Source: Hyphomicrobiales bacterium (GTDB lineage: Bacteria > Pseudomonadota > Alphaproteobacteria > Rhizobiales > NORP267). From it: DNA of 34,055 nt. A program made the position numbers and the translations under genes. Shown one piece after another: positions 8,705 to 16,420 of the stretch. Position 1 is the stretch's first letter. Each line of letters opens with the position of its first letter. The notes under the pieces are model-generated. The model was not told the origin of the DNA. It searched no databases and was given only the letters and a program-made list of their open reading frames with translations. The stretch spans positions 1 through 34,055 of the forward strand of contig JAUYJB010000010.1 of assembly GCA_030688605.1 (NCBI GenBank). The letters run 5' to 3'.

Positions 8705-9253
8705 TCAGGCTCGGTCCGCGTCCGGCGCCGCGTCGGCGGTCGGATCGTCGTCCATGCTTGCGGCGTCGGCGAGCCGCGCCTCGGCCTTTTTCAAGGCCTC
8801 CTTGAGAATGCCGAGGGCATCCATCAGCGTATCCAGTTCCTCCTCGCTCATATGCCGCATCAGCTCCTTCAGCCATCGATTGTGAGCGACCAGCATCCCG
8901 TCGAGCATCTCTTCGCCGGCGTCCGTCAAATAGACGTGCTGAATGCGGCCGTCGGCCTCGTCCCTGCGCCGCTCGATCAGCTTTTCCTTCTCCAGGCGGA
9001 TGACGATGTCGGTGACGTTGCCCTTGGTCACCAGCAGCCGGCGCGAAAGCTCGCCGAGGGTCGTGCCGAGCGGCGGCCGGGCGACCTGGGCGAGAAGATC
9101 GAAGCGGGGCAACGTGACCGAAAAGGCGTCCTTCAGGTTGCGCCGCAGACGATGCAGCACCAGGTTGGCGCAACTCAACAGGCGCAGCCAGACCCGCAGC
9201 TCCCGCGTGCCCGCTTCCCAAGCATATGTGTCTTTGGCCTTCCTTTCGGCCAT
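8705..9253 (-). CDS. MarR-family transcriptional regulator
   Basis: A 182-residue winged helix-turn-helix regulator. The MarR core spans about residues 20-135: RFDLLAQVARPPLGTTLGEL, then SRRLLVTKGNVTDIVIRLEK (recognition-helix region), then the wing IERRRDEADGRIQHVYLTDAG. The C-terminal tail is Asp/Ala-rich and probably disordered. The ATG at 9253-9251 overlaps the upstream SDR stop by one base (TGATG) and has GGGGAG about 10 nt upstream, so translation is probably coupled. The flavin oxidoreductase starts 42 nt downstream. A 14-bp palindrome before the operon (10100-10113) is the likely operator, giving ligand-relieved autorepression. That assignment is inference; the ligand cannot be told from sequence. 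Confidence 0.92.
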   Translation of the reverse strand: MAERKAKDTYAWEAGTRELRVWLRLLSCANLVLHRLRRNLKDAFSVTLPRFDLLAQVARPPLGTTLGELSRRLLVTKGNVTDIVIRLEKEKLIERRRDEADGRIQHVYLTDAGEEMLDGMLVAHNRWLKELMRHMSEEELDTLMDALGILKEALKKAEARLADAASMDDDPTADAAPDADRA

Positions 9254-10038
9254 CACATGATCTCCCCGCCGGCGACCAGGATGCTTTGGCCGGTGACCGA
9301 GCCCGAATCCGGCTGGCACAGCCAGATGACCGCGTTGGCGATCTCGTCCGGCTGGATCAGCCGGCCTTGCGGATTATGGCTGGTGAGCTGCGCCAGCGCT
9401 GCTTCTTCCGACAGTCCGGTCTTGCTGACGATATTGGCGACGGCGCCACGGACGATGTCGGTATCCGCATAGCCGGGGCAGACCGAGTTCACCGTGATGC
9501 CGGTCTTGGCGGTCTCGAGCGCCAGCGCGCGCGTCAGGCCGATGAGCCCATGCTTGGCGGCGCAATAGGCGGTGACATAGGGATAGCCCTTGAGGCCGGC
9601 CGTGGAGACGATGTTGACGATGCGCCCGAAGTTGGCCTCCTTCATTCCCGGCAGCGCCTTGCGGATGCACAGAAAGGCACCGGTGAGGTCGATGTCGAGC
9701 ATCCTCGCCCAGAATTTGAGGTCGGTCTTGGAAAACGGCGCCGACAGCGCGATGCCCGCGTTGTTGACCAGGATCGAGCACGCGCCGAGCTTGGCATCGA
9801 GCCCGTCGAAGGCGGCGTCGATCGCCGCCGGGTCGCTGACGTCGATGTAGCGCCAATCGGCCTTGCCGCCGCCGGCCTCGGCAAGCGTCGCGGCCTGCTT
9901 TTCCGCTCCTTCCCCGTCGATGTCCATGATCGTGACGTTGGCGCCGTGGCTTGCCAGCGCCGTCGCGATAGCCGCGCCGATGCCGCGCGCGCCCCCGGTG
10001 ACGACCGCGTGCTGACCGGCGAGGTCTTTGTTTGTCAT
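9253..10038 (-). CDS. SDR-family NAD(P)-dependent dehydrogenase
   Basis: A 261-residue classical short-chain dehydrogenase. The Rossmann glycine motif TGGARGIG is at 14-21, NNAG at 92-95, catalytic Ser145, and the YxxxK pair Tyr158/Lys162. An acidic residue at the end of strand beta-2 (MDIDGE, about 38-43) favours NAD over NADP. The overall pattern is like 3-hydroxyacyl-CoA, 3-hydroxybutyrate or cyclic-alcohol dehydrogenases, but the substrate cannot be assigned. Start at ATG 10038 with GGGAG about 8 nt before it; an upstream in-frame start lacks support. It is the first gene of a three-gene unit with marR (one-base overlap) and the flavin oxidoreductase, so a small redox or catabolic pathway is likely. 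Confidence 0.9.
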   Translation of the reverse strand: MTNKDLAGQHAVVTGGARGIGAAIATALASHGANVTIMDIDGEGAEKQAATLAEAGGGKADWRYIDVSDPAAIDAAFDGLDAKLGACSILVNNAGIALSAPFSKTDLKFWARMLDIDLTGAFLCIRKALPGMKEANFGRIVNIVSTAGLKGYPYVTAYCAAKHGLIGLTRALALETAKTGITVNSVCPGYADTDIVRGAVANIVSKTGLSEEAALAQLTSHNPQGRLIQPDEIANAVIWLCQPDSGSVTGQSILVAGGEIM

Positions 10039-10099
10039 GGCTGGCTCCCTGCTTCGCGCCGCACCCACAAGTGAAAAGGGTACCGGTGGCCCCCGTTTA

Positions 10100-10113
10100 G
10101 TTCAAGCTTGAAC
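10100..10113. promoter_or_regulatory. Candidate MarR operator palindrome
   Basis: GTTCAAGCTTGAAC is a perfect 14-bp palindrome about 62 nt upstream of the SDR start, in the only non-coding gap before the SDR-marR-oxidoreductase operon. Its TTCAA-N2-TTGAA core is the kind of site bound by MarR dimers. Binding by the MarR encoded here is inferred. Confidence 0.6.
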
Positions 10114-10157
10114 AAAAGATCCACGTGCGCTGCCTTGCCGCACCCGCGGCGGCCTTT

Positions 10158-11372
10158 TCAAATAAAGTCGAGGCGGACGATGTCGACGCTCGCGCCGGCT
10201 TTGAGCGCCGGAGCTTGCGGCGGGCGCACGATCAGGCAGTTGGCCTTGGCAAGCAGCGCCAGCATCGATGAATCCTGGACGCCGAACGGGGTCGCGACGA
10301 GCTGTCCCCGGTCGTTGCGTTCGAGACGGGCGCGCAAGTAGTCCTGGCGGCGGTCGTTTTCCGGCACGTCGCCGCCCAAAAGAGCGGTTGCCGGGCCGTC
10401 CGCCGCCGCTTCGAGGCCGAGCAGGGCCGAGATCAGGGGCTTGAGGAAGATCAGCCCGCAAATCATTGCCGAAACGGGGTTTCCCGGCAGGCCGAGCACC
10501 CGCATTTGCGCAAGCCGCCCGAACATCAAGGGCTTGCCGGGGCGCATGGCGATGCGCCAGAAGCCGAGCTTCAGCCCTTCCGCCTCCAAGGCCTGCATGA
10601 CCAGATCGTGGTCGCCGACCGAGGCGCCGCCGAGCGTGACCAGGGTGTCGGCCTTCTTATCGCGCGCGGCGCGGATCGCGGCGGCAAGGGCCCCGACATT
10701 GTCGGCGGCGATGCCGAGATCGAGCGCTTCGCCGCCGGCCCGGGCGATGAGGGCGGCAATCCCGGTGCTGTTCGAGGACACGATCTGGCCCGGGCCGGGC
10801 TCCGTCCCCGGAGCCACCAGCTCGTCGCCGGTGGCGAGAACGCCGACGCGCGGCCGCCTGCGCACGACAAGGGTTGCGCAATTCATGGCCGCGGCGAGCG
10901 CCAGATGGCGCGGCTGAAGCCTCAGGCCGGGTCTGAGCAACACGTCGCCCTGTTTGAAATCGAGGCCTGCAGCCCGCACATAGGCGCCGGGGCGGGCCGT
11001 TTCCTTGACCGTCACCGTGTCGCCCTGGCGCTCCGCGACTTCCTGGATGACGATCGTATCGGCGCCCTCCGGCAGCGGCGCGCCGGTGAAGATGCGCGCC
11101 GCCTCGCCAGGTCCGATCTTGCCGGAAAACACAATGCCCGCGGGGACTTCGCCGACGATCTTAAGCGTTGCCGGCGCCTTGGCGACGTCGGCGCCGCGCA
11201 CCGCATAGCCGTCCATGGCGGAAGCCGCGAAGGGGGGCTGGGCGCGCGCGGGGATGAGGTCCTCGGCAAGCACCCGGTCGAGCGCCGCCGGCAGCGCCAC
11301 CTTTTCGGTCGCGAGCGGCGCGGCGCCGTCGAGGATGCGGGCAAGCGCCTCTTCGACCGGAATCAGGCTCAT
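10158..11372 (-). CDS. moeA: Molybdopterin molybdenumtransferase MoeA
   Basis: A 404-residue MoeA, which inserts molybdate into adenylylated molybdopterin in the last step of molybdenum cofactor synthesis. Visible family blocks are SAMDGYAVR (51-59), TGDELVAPG (181-189), [11 protein letters not shown] (246-256), [10 protein letters not shown] (276-285) and [10 protein letters not shown] (295-304). The ATG at 11372-11370 overlaps the moaC stop in an ATGA arrangement, so the two are translationally coupled. A longer in-frame upstream extension runs inside moaC and was rejected. The moeA-moaC-trpC linkage is a conserved alphaproteobacterial arrangement. In many relatives lexA is the next gene; here the SDR-marR-oxidoreductase operon intervenes. 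Confidence 0.95.
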   Translation of the reverse strand: MSLIPVEEALARILDGAAPLATEKVALPAALDRVLAEDLIPARAQPPFAASAMDGYAVRGADVAKAPATLKIVGEVPAGIVFSGKIGPGEAARIFTGAPLPEGADTIVIQEVAERQGDTVTVKETARPGAYVRAAGLDFKQGDVLLRPGLRLQPRHLALAAAMNCATLVVRRRPRVGVLATGDELVAPGTEPGPGQIVSSNSTGIAALIARAGGEALDLGIAADNVGALAAAIRAARDKKADTLVTLGGASVGDHDLVMQALEAEGLKLGFWRIAMRPGKPLMFGRLAQMRVLGLPGNPVSAMICGLIFLKPLISALLGLEAAADGPATALLGGDVPENDRRQDYLRARLERNDRGQLVATPFGVQDSSMLALLAKANCLIVRPPQAPALKAGASVDIVRLDFI

Positions 11373-11854
11373 TTGTCCGCCTTGAACTTGCCCGACCGGC
11401 CGCCTGATTTCTCGATCAGCCTGATATCGCCGATGCGCATGGTCTTGTCCGCCGCCTTGACCATGTCGTAGACGGTCAGACACGCGAGCGAGACGGCGGT
11501 CAGCGCCTCCATCTCGACGCCGGTGCGGCCGGTGACCTTGGCCGTGGCGGTGACGCGCAGGCTTGCCGTTTTCGGCTCCGGTTCGAGCTCGACCGCGACG
11601 GAGCTCAAGGGCAGGGGGTGGCAGAGCGGGATCAGCTCGTGCGTGCGCTTGGCGGCCATGATGCCGGCAAGCCGGGCCGCCGCCAAGACGTCGCCCTTCT
11701 TGGCGGTGCCGGAGACGATAAGATCGAGCGTTTCCGGCCGCATGCTGATCCGCCCCTCGGCGACCGCGGCGCGGCTGGTCACGTCCTTTTCCGACACGTC
11801 GACCATGCGCGCCGCGCCTTTTTCGTCGATGTGGGTGAGCTTGGGCTTGGTCAT
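11369..11854 (-). CDS. moaC: Cyclic pyranopterin monophosphate synthase MoaC
   Basis: A 161-residue MoaC, which with MoaA converts GTP into cyclic pyranopterin monophosphate, the first intermediate of molybdenum cofactor. Diagnostic motifs are [14 protein letters not shown] (52-65), [13 protein letters not shown] (71-83), [11 protein letters not shown] (112-122) and YDMVKAADK (129-137), the last containing the catalytic Asp/Lys region. The ATG at 11854-11852 lies 4 nt after the trpC stop, and the stop overlaps the moeA start by 4 nt, so the gene sits inside a trpC-moaC-moeA transcription unit. Length is usual for the family. Confidence 0.96.
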   Translation of the reverse strand: MTKPKLTHIDEKGAARMVDVSEKDVTSRAAVAEGRISMRPETLDLIVSGTAKKGDVLAAARLAGIMAAKRTHELIPLCHPLPLSSVAVELEPEPKTASLRVTATAKVTGRTGVEMEALTAVSLACLTVYDMVKAADKTMRIGDIRLIEKSGGRSGKFKADK

Positions 11855-11858
11855 CGGC

Positions 11859-12674
11859 TCACAGGGCGGTCTGTGCGGCAGGCGCACGGCTCAGAAGCGC
11901 GCGGGTCGCGGCCGCCACGTCCTCTTGGCGCATCAGGCTCTCGCCGACAAGAAAGGCATTGATGCCGGATCGCGAGAGCCGGGCGAGGTCGGCGGGAGCG
12001 GCAAGGCCGCTCTCGGCGATCGCGAGCCTTCCCGCCGGCACCAGCGGCGCCAGCTTCTCGCTCGTCTTAAGCGTCGTCTTGAAGGTCTTGAGATCGCGGT
12101 TATTGATGCCGATGAGTGAGGTCTTCAGGGCGAGCGCCCGCTCAAGCTCGCCCTCGTCATGCACCTCGGCGACGGCGTCCATGTGCCAGTCGAAGGCGGC
12201 ATCCTCCAGCATCCTGGCCTCGCCATCGCCGACCAGCGCCAGGATGATCAGGACGCAATCGGCGCCGAAAGCGCGGGATTCCGCCACCTGATAGGGCTCG
12301 AGCATGAAGTCCTTTCTCAGCACCGGCAGCCGGGTCGCGGCGCGCGAATCCGCCAAAAATTCGAGCTTTCCCTGGAAGGAAGGGGCATCCGTCAGCACCG
12401 AAAGGCAGGCGGCACCGCCTTCCTCATAGGCCCGCGCCAGCGCCGCCGGATCGAAATCGGCCCGGATCAACCCCTTGGACGGGCTTGCCTTCTTGATCTC
12501 GCCGATCAGCCCATAGCCGCCGGCGTCGATCCTGGCGCGGAGGGCGGCGGCGAAGCCGCGCGGCGGTTCCCGGTCGCGCGCCGCCGCATCGACCTCCTTG
12601 AGCGGCCGGGCGGCCTTGGCGGCGGCAATCTCCTCGCGCTTATAGGCGGCGATGCGGGCGAGAATGTCGGCCAT
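11859..12674 (-). CDS. trpC: Indole-3-glycerol-phosphate synthase
   Basis: A 271-residue TIM-barrel enzyme that closes CdRP to indole-3-glycerol phosphate in tryptophan synthesis. Family motifs include [12 protein letters not shown] (57-68, catalytic lysine), [15 protein letters not shown] (116-130, second catalytic lysine), and INNRDLKTF followed by AESGL near the C-terminus. It is a stand-alone TrpC, not fused to TrpF. It begins 12 nt after the trpD stop with AAGGG just upstream and is followed 4 nt later by moaC, which fits a trpG-trpD-trpC-moaC-moeA operon. Confidence 0.97.
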   Translation of the reverse strand: MADILARIAAYKREEIAAAKAARPLKEVDAAARDREPPRGFAAALRARIDAGGYGLIGEIKKASPSKGLIRADFDPAALARAYEEGGAACLSVLTDAPSFQGKLEFLADSRAATRLPVLRKDFMLEPYQVAESRAFGADCVLIILALVGDGEARMLEDAAFDWHMDAVAEVHDEGELERALALKTSLIGINNRDLKTFKTTLKTSEKLAPLVPAGRLAIAESGLAAPADLARLSRSGINAFLVGESLMRQEDVAAATRALLSRAPAAQTAL

Positions 12675-12686
12675 CGACCCTTGTTC

Positions 12687-13697
12687 CTAGCCGTTCGACA
12701 CCGCGACGAGCCGGTCGAGCACGCCCTGCGCCGCGCCTGAATCGATGGCGTCCGCCGCCTGTTTGACGCCGTCTTTCAGGTCCGCCGCCTTGCCGGCGAC
12801 GACGAGGGCGGCGGCCGCATTGAGCAGCACCACGTCGCGGAACGGCCCTTTTTCGCCGGCCAGGAGCTTGCGGATCGCATCGGCATTGTCGGCGGCGCTG
12901 CCGCCCTTGAGATCGGCGAGCTTCGCCCGTTTCAGCCCCGCGTCCTCCGGCGTCACGGTGAAGGTCTTAACCTTGCCGTCCTTGAGCTCGGCGACCTTGG
13001 TCTCGCCGGTGGTGGTGATCTCGTCGAGCCCATCGCCGTGGCAGACCCAGACCCGCTTGGCGCCGAGATTCTTCATCGCCTGGGCGAGCGGCTCGACCCA
13101 TTGCGGTGCAAACACGCCGATCACCTGGCGTTTGGTGCTGGCCGGATTCGACAAGGGTCCGAGCAGGTTGAAGATGGTGCGCGTGCCGAGTTCGACCCGC
13201 GTCGGGCCGACATGCTTCATCGCCGCGTGGTGCGCCGGCGCGAACATGAAGCCGACGCCGGCTTTGCGGATGCATTCGGCGATCTTCCCGGGGCCGATAT
13301 CGATGTTGACGCCGAGCGCCGCCAGCACGTCGGCGGCGCCCGATTTCGACGACAGCGCCCGGTTGCCGTGCTTGGCGACCGGCACGCCGCAGGCGGCGAC
13401 CACCAGCGCCGCTCCGGTGGAAATATTGTAGGTGCCGGACGCGTCGCCGCCGGTGCCGACGATATCGATGGCGCCTTCCGGCGCCTTCACGGGCAGCATC
13501 TTGGAGCGCATGGTGGTGACCGCGCCGGTGATCTCGTCGATGCTCTCGCCGCGCACCCTGAGCGCCATCAGGAAGCCGCCGATCTGCGACGGCGTCGCCT
13601 CGCCGGACATGATGACGTCGAAGGCGTCGCGCGCCTCCGCAACGCTCAGCGCCTCGCCGCCCGCCACCTTGCCGATCAGGGTCTTGAAATCAGTCAT
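12687..13697 (-). CDS. trpD: Anthranilate phosphoribosyltransferase
   Basis: A 336-residue TrpD that transfers phosphoribose from PRPP to anthranilate. It carries the glycine-rich PRPP motif GTGGD (81-85), TYNIST (89-94), VAKHGNR (107-113) and [10 protein letters not shown] (116-125). The ATG at 13697-13695 gives the family length and starts at the conserved [11 protein letters not shown]; an open frame continuing upstream runs through repeat DNA and trpG and was rejected. The 121-nt gap to trpG contains a hairpin repeat. The glutamine amidotransferase TrpG is a separate gene upstream, unlike fused enterobacterial TrpGD. Confidence 0.97.
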   Translation of the reverse strand: MTDFKTLIGKVAGGEALSVAEARDAFDVIMSGEATPSQIGGFLMALRVRGESIDEITGAVTTMRSKMLPVKAPEGAIDIVGTGGDASGTYNISTGAALVVAACGVPVAKHGNRALSSKSGAADVLAALGVNIDIGPGKIAECIRKAGVGFMFAPAHHAAMKHVGPTRVELGTRTIFNLLGPLSNPASTKRQVIGVFAPQWVEPLAQAMKNLGAKRVWVCHGDGLDEITTTGETKVAELKDGKVKTFTVTPEDAGLKRAKLADLKGGSAADNADAIRKLLAGEKGPFRDVVLLNAAAALVVAGKAADLKDGVKQAADAIDSGAAQGVLDRLVAVSNG

Positions 13698-13737
13698 GAA
13701 ACTTCTGTTCAGCCACTGCTTAAACGCTCGACGCACT

Positions 13738-13782
13738 ACCTCTCCCGATGGGAGAGGTGAGCCAAAACAAGGGCTCCTGGTA
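13738..13782. repeat. GC-rich hairpin repeat between trpD and trpG
   Basis: ACCTCTCCC (13738-13746), loop GAT and GGGAGAGGT (13750-13758) form a perfect 9-bp stem. This is followed by GAGCCA-N4-CAAGGGCT, a core also present at 17985-18002 in the larger element upstream of trpE. It is a dispersed intergenic repeat family inside the trp unit. Confidence 0.65.
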
Positions 13783-13818
13783 TTAGACCGCAAGTCTGAA
13801 GGGCGCAAGCCAAGGCGC

Positions 13819-14427
13819 TCAGGCGAGCGCGGTCTGCGGCTGGGACGCAAGCCAGCGCTCGGCCAAGGTGAGAAAATTCCTGAGCACGTCGTGTCCGTGC
13901 TCCGACGCGATGCTTTCGGGGTGGAACTGCACGCCGTGGATCGGCAGTTCCTTGTGGGCGAGCGCCATGATGATGCCGACATCGCCCTCTGCCGTGACGG
14001 CCAGCGCCTCGGGCAGGCTCTCGCGCTCGACGATGAGCGAATGATAGCGCGTCGCGGAGAAGCGCTCCGGGATGCCCTCGAACAGCGGTCCGCCATGATG
14101 GCGGATTTGGCTCACCTTGCCGTGCAACAGCACCGGCGCGCGCACAACCTTGCCGCCGAAGGCCTGGCCGATCGACTGCAGGCCGAGGCAGACGCCGAGA
14201 AGCGGCACCCGGCGCTCGGCCGCGGCGCGGACGAGATCGAGGCAGATGCCGGCCTCGTTCGGCGTGCAGGGGCCCGGCGACAGCACAATGCCGCCCGTCG
14301 CCATGTCGAGCGCCTCGTCGACGGCAATCTTGTCGTTGCGGTGCACCCGCACGCGCGCGCCCAACTCGCCCAGATAATGGACGAGGTTGTAGGTGAAGCT
14401 GTCGTAGTTATCGATAACGACGATCAT
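13819..14427 (-). CDS. trpG: Anthranilate synthase component II (glutamine amidotransferase)
   Basis: A 202-residue class I glutamine amidotransferase that feeds ammonia to TrpE. The nucleophile is Cys80 in LLGVCLGLQ, and the His169/Glu171 pair is in GVQFHPES. The N-terminus [20 protein letters not shown] is typical. The ATG at 14427-14425 is unambiguous. Transcribed with trpD and trpC downstream. Its partner trpE is about 2 kb upstream, separated by a rhodanese gene, an M28 peptidase gene and a palindromic element, which is an unusual split. In related genomes trpE and trpG are usually close neighbours or fused. Confidence 0.96.
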   Translation of the reverse strand: MIVVIDNYDSFTYNLVHYLGELGARVRVHRNDKIAVDEALDMATGGIVLSPGPCTPNEAGICLDLVRAAAERRVPLLGVCLGLQSIGQAFGGKVVRAPVLLHGKVSQIRHHGGPLFEGIPERFSATRYHSLIVERESLPEALAVTAEGDVGIIMALAHKELPIHGVQFHPESIASEHGHDVLRNFLTLAERWLASQPQTALA

Positions 14428-14556
14428 GGGACCTTGGCTCTGATGCGCCTTTAAAGCCCCGCGCGCGCCACGGCGTCAAGCGGTGGGTGGGGCAAATCGC
14501 GTGTCAGGCTTGAAGCCTGCCGAGCCGACGCCTCGAAAATCCGCCCAGCGGCGGCC

Positions 14557-15396
14557 CTATTTCTCCACCGGAAACCCGACGATGCTTCCCCACTCGGTCC
14601 ATGAACCGTCGTAAATCCTGACGTTCTCAAAGCCGAGGATGTGCTTCATAGCCACCCAGGTGAAACTGGCGCGGTGGCTCAGCCGACAATAGACGACGAT
14701 CTCCTCAACCTTATCCGGCGTCGCTCCCACGCCTTCAAACGCGGCCAGGAGCTCCTCCCGGCTCTTGTAGGTGTCGTCGTCGTTGAGCAGGTTCCTGAAG
14801 AACAGGTGGACAGCACCGGGAATGCGCCCGGCGCGTTCGGCGCCGTGGTCGAACTTGGGCAACGCGATGACTCTTTCTCCGCTGTATTCCTCGGGTGAAC
14901 GTACATCCAGGAGCAGGCGGCCGGGGCGGCCCAGCTTCGCGCGGATATCGTCACGGCCTATACGCATGGACGTATCCCCGTTGCCGGGCGGATAGTCGAC
15001 CGGGGGAGAGAGCCTGGGCATGTCGTTGGAAAGCGGGCGATCTTCCTTGACCCACTTCGTGCGGCTGCCGTCCAGCAGCCGCAGGTTGGCGTGACCGCCC
15101 ATCGTGAAGGACCAAAAGACATAGGTCCCGAACTGAACCGGGTCGCCGTAGAGCACGACGTTCGTCCGGGGACCGATTCCCATGACACCGAGGCGCCTGG
15201 CCAGCGCCTCCGGGGTCACAAACTGCCGATCGGTGGGGTGCCAGCAGATATCCTTCCAGTGGAACCAAGCGGCGCCCGGAATGTGCCCCTCCCGGTAGGC
15301 GGCATTGTCGGCAGCCTGTGAAATCTCGATGACACGAAGGTCGGCGTCTTCCAGGTGCTGTTCTAGCCATTGCGTGGTTACCAGCGGATAAGTCAT
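14557..15396 (-). CDS. Two-domain rhodanese-like sulfurtransferase
   Basis: A 279-residue thiosulfate or mercaptopyruvate sulfurtransferase-type protein with two rhodanese domains (about 1-120 and 145-279). The N-terminal domain contains the typical GHIPGAAWFHWKDI (37-50) but has no catalytic cysteine loop. The C-terminal domain has LLLDVRSPEEYSGE (161-174), GRIPGAVHLF and the active-site loop with Cys237 in VYCRLSHRAS. The loop sequence CRLSHR does not settle thiosulfate versus mercaptopyruvate as donor. It is cytoplasmic, with no signal peptide. It lies between the M28 peptidase and trpG, an accessory pair inserted into the trp cluster. Codon bias is slightly milder than in neighbours, suggestive of transfer but not measured. 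Confidence 0.9.
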   Translation of the reverse strand: MTYPLVTTQWLEQHLEDADLRVIEISQAADNAAYREGHIPGAAWFHWKDICWHPTDRQFVTPEALARRLGVMGIGPRTNVVLYGDPVQFGTYVFWSFTMGGHANLRLLDGSRTKWVKEDRPLSNDMPRLSPPVDYPPGNGDTSMRIGRDDIRAKLGRPGRLLLDVRSPEEYSGERVIALPKFDHGAERAGRIPGAVHLFFRNLLNDDDTYKSREELLAAFEGVGATPDKVEEIVVYCRLSHRASFTWVAMKHILGFENVRIYDGSWTEWGSIVGFPVEK

Positions 15397-15408
15397 TACG
15401 CCTTCCTC

Positions 15409-15482
15409 CTAGAGCGGTTTCCGACCATATGGGACCGATTTGATGGGTCAAATCGGTCCCATATGGTCGGAAACCGCTCTAG
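15409..15482. repeat. 74-bp perfect palindrome with CTAG ends (MITE-like)
   Basis: Two exactly complementary 35-nt arms (15409-15443 and 15448-15482) surround a 4-nt loop, TGGG. The arms begin CTAGAGCGGTTTCCGACC and end with the same CTAG. The right-hand CTAG supplies the TAG stop of the M28 peptidase. Its first 48 nt align without gaps to the left end of the 268-bp element at 29485. A non-autonomous element derived from a CTAG-targeting IS (IS5-like target) is inferred. Confidence 0.9.
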
Positions 15483-16360
15483 ATTGCCGGAAACGCGGCC
15501 ACGGCCAACTCAAGGCTTTTGACAAGCTGAGCCATGAAGGCGAAGTCGAGGGTATCGATTGTGTCACTGGGAAGGTGGTATTGGGGATTGCGGAAAAACG
15601 CCGTGTCGGTGATCATCAACGCCGGCCAGCCGGCGTTCCAGAACGAAGCATGGTCGCTCAACCGTGCCGGCGGAAAGACCCAGCCGTTGAAGGGCAGGAA
15701 CAGCGCCTCGACCGGCAGGCTTTGGTTCTTGCGGAAGCCCCTCACAACCGTTCGCCCGAAGCGCCGCGATTTCCAGTTCCCGACGATGCCGATGAAATTG
15801 CCCTTGGTCGGGTAGCCTGCGAACCGGAACAGCAGCGGATAGTGCTGGCGGGGCGACGTGTAGCCGACCATTTCCAGGATGACCGCCGCCGCGACGCGGT
15901 CGCCGGCCCGCTGGCATTCGCGCACGAAGACGCGGCTGCCCTGGTGCCCGGTCATGAAGGCCGGCGGCTCCTCCAGGGTGAAGGCGACGAAGCGGACCGG
16001 GACCGGCACGGGCCTCCTGGACAGCCGGCGCGCCAGCTCCAGCATCACGGCGACGGCGCTGGCATTGTCGTCCGCGCCCGGCGTCCCGGGCACCGTGTCG
16101 TAATGGGCGCCGACCGCGTAATAGGTGGACGCCGCGGCGGCGCCGGGAAGGGTGGCAATCAGATTGGCGACCCGCTTTCCCTCGTAAGGGTAGGCCTGTT
16201 CGGCGACCTTAAGCCCGGCGTCCTCGAAGGTCTTTTGAATGTACCGCGCGGCCCGCTCAAGACCGTCTCCCTGCAGCGTCGTGCGCGGGCCGATGTCGAC
16301 GGTCAGGGCTGCGACATGCTTGCGCAGCGAATCTTCAAGCGACTTGTCAGTCTTCTGCAC
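15479..16360 (-). CDS. M28-family zinc aminopeptidase-like protein
   Basis: A 293-residue M28 metallopeptidase. Co-catalytic zinc ligands are recognisable: His86 and Asp88 in GAHYDTVPG, bridging Asp97 in GADDNASAVA, Glu130/Glu131 in FTLEEPP, Glu163 in ILEMVGY and His262 in QYHLPSDT; SDHASFW (235-241) is also typical. No signal peptide or membrane segment is visible, so a cytoplasmic location is likely, unlike many secreted M28 enzymes. Its substrate is unknown. The start is GTG at 16360-16358, 60 nt after trpE, with a weak ribosome site. The stop TAG lies inside the terminal CTAG of the 74-bp palindrome, so the original C-terminus may have been trimmed or replaced by the insertion. Confidence 0.9.
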   Translation of the reverse strand: MQKTDKSLEDSLRKHVAALTVDIGPRTTLQGDGLERAARYIQKTFEDAGLKVAEQAYPYEGKRVANLIATLPGAAAASTYYAVGAHYDTVPGTPGADDNASAVAVMLELARRLSRRPVPVPVRFVAFTLEEPPAFMTGHQGSRVFVRECQRAGDRVAAAVILEMVGYTSPRQHYPLLFRFAGYPTKGNFIGIVGNWKSRRFGRTVVRGFRKNQSLPVEALFLPFNGWVFPPARLSDHASFWNAGWPALMITDTAFFRNPQYHLPSDTIDTLDFAFMAQLVKSLELAVAAFPAI

Positions 16361-16420
16361 GTTCGCTCAAATCGAAAAACAATCGGCTTCGTTTCCGACA
16401 CCGGGAAAAGCCCGATGGCC

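Noticed and set aside
14508-14526. Terminator hairpin after the rhodanese gene (CAGGCT/AGCCTG)
   Set aside because: Six-bp stem with a 3-nt loop but no T-run on the reverse strand; too weak to list as a feature.
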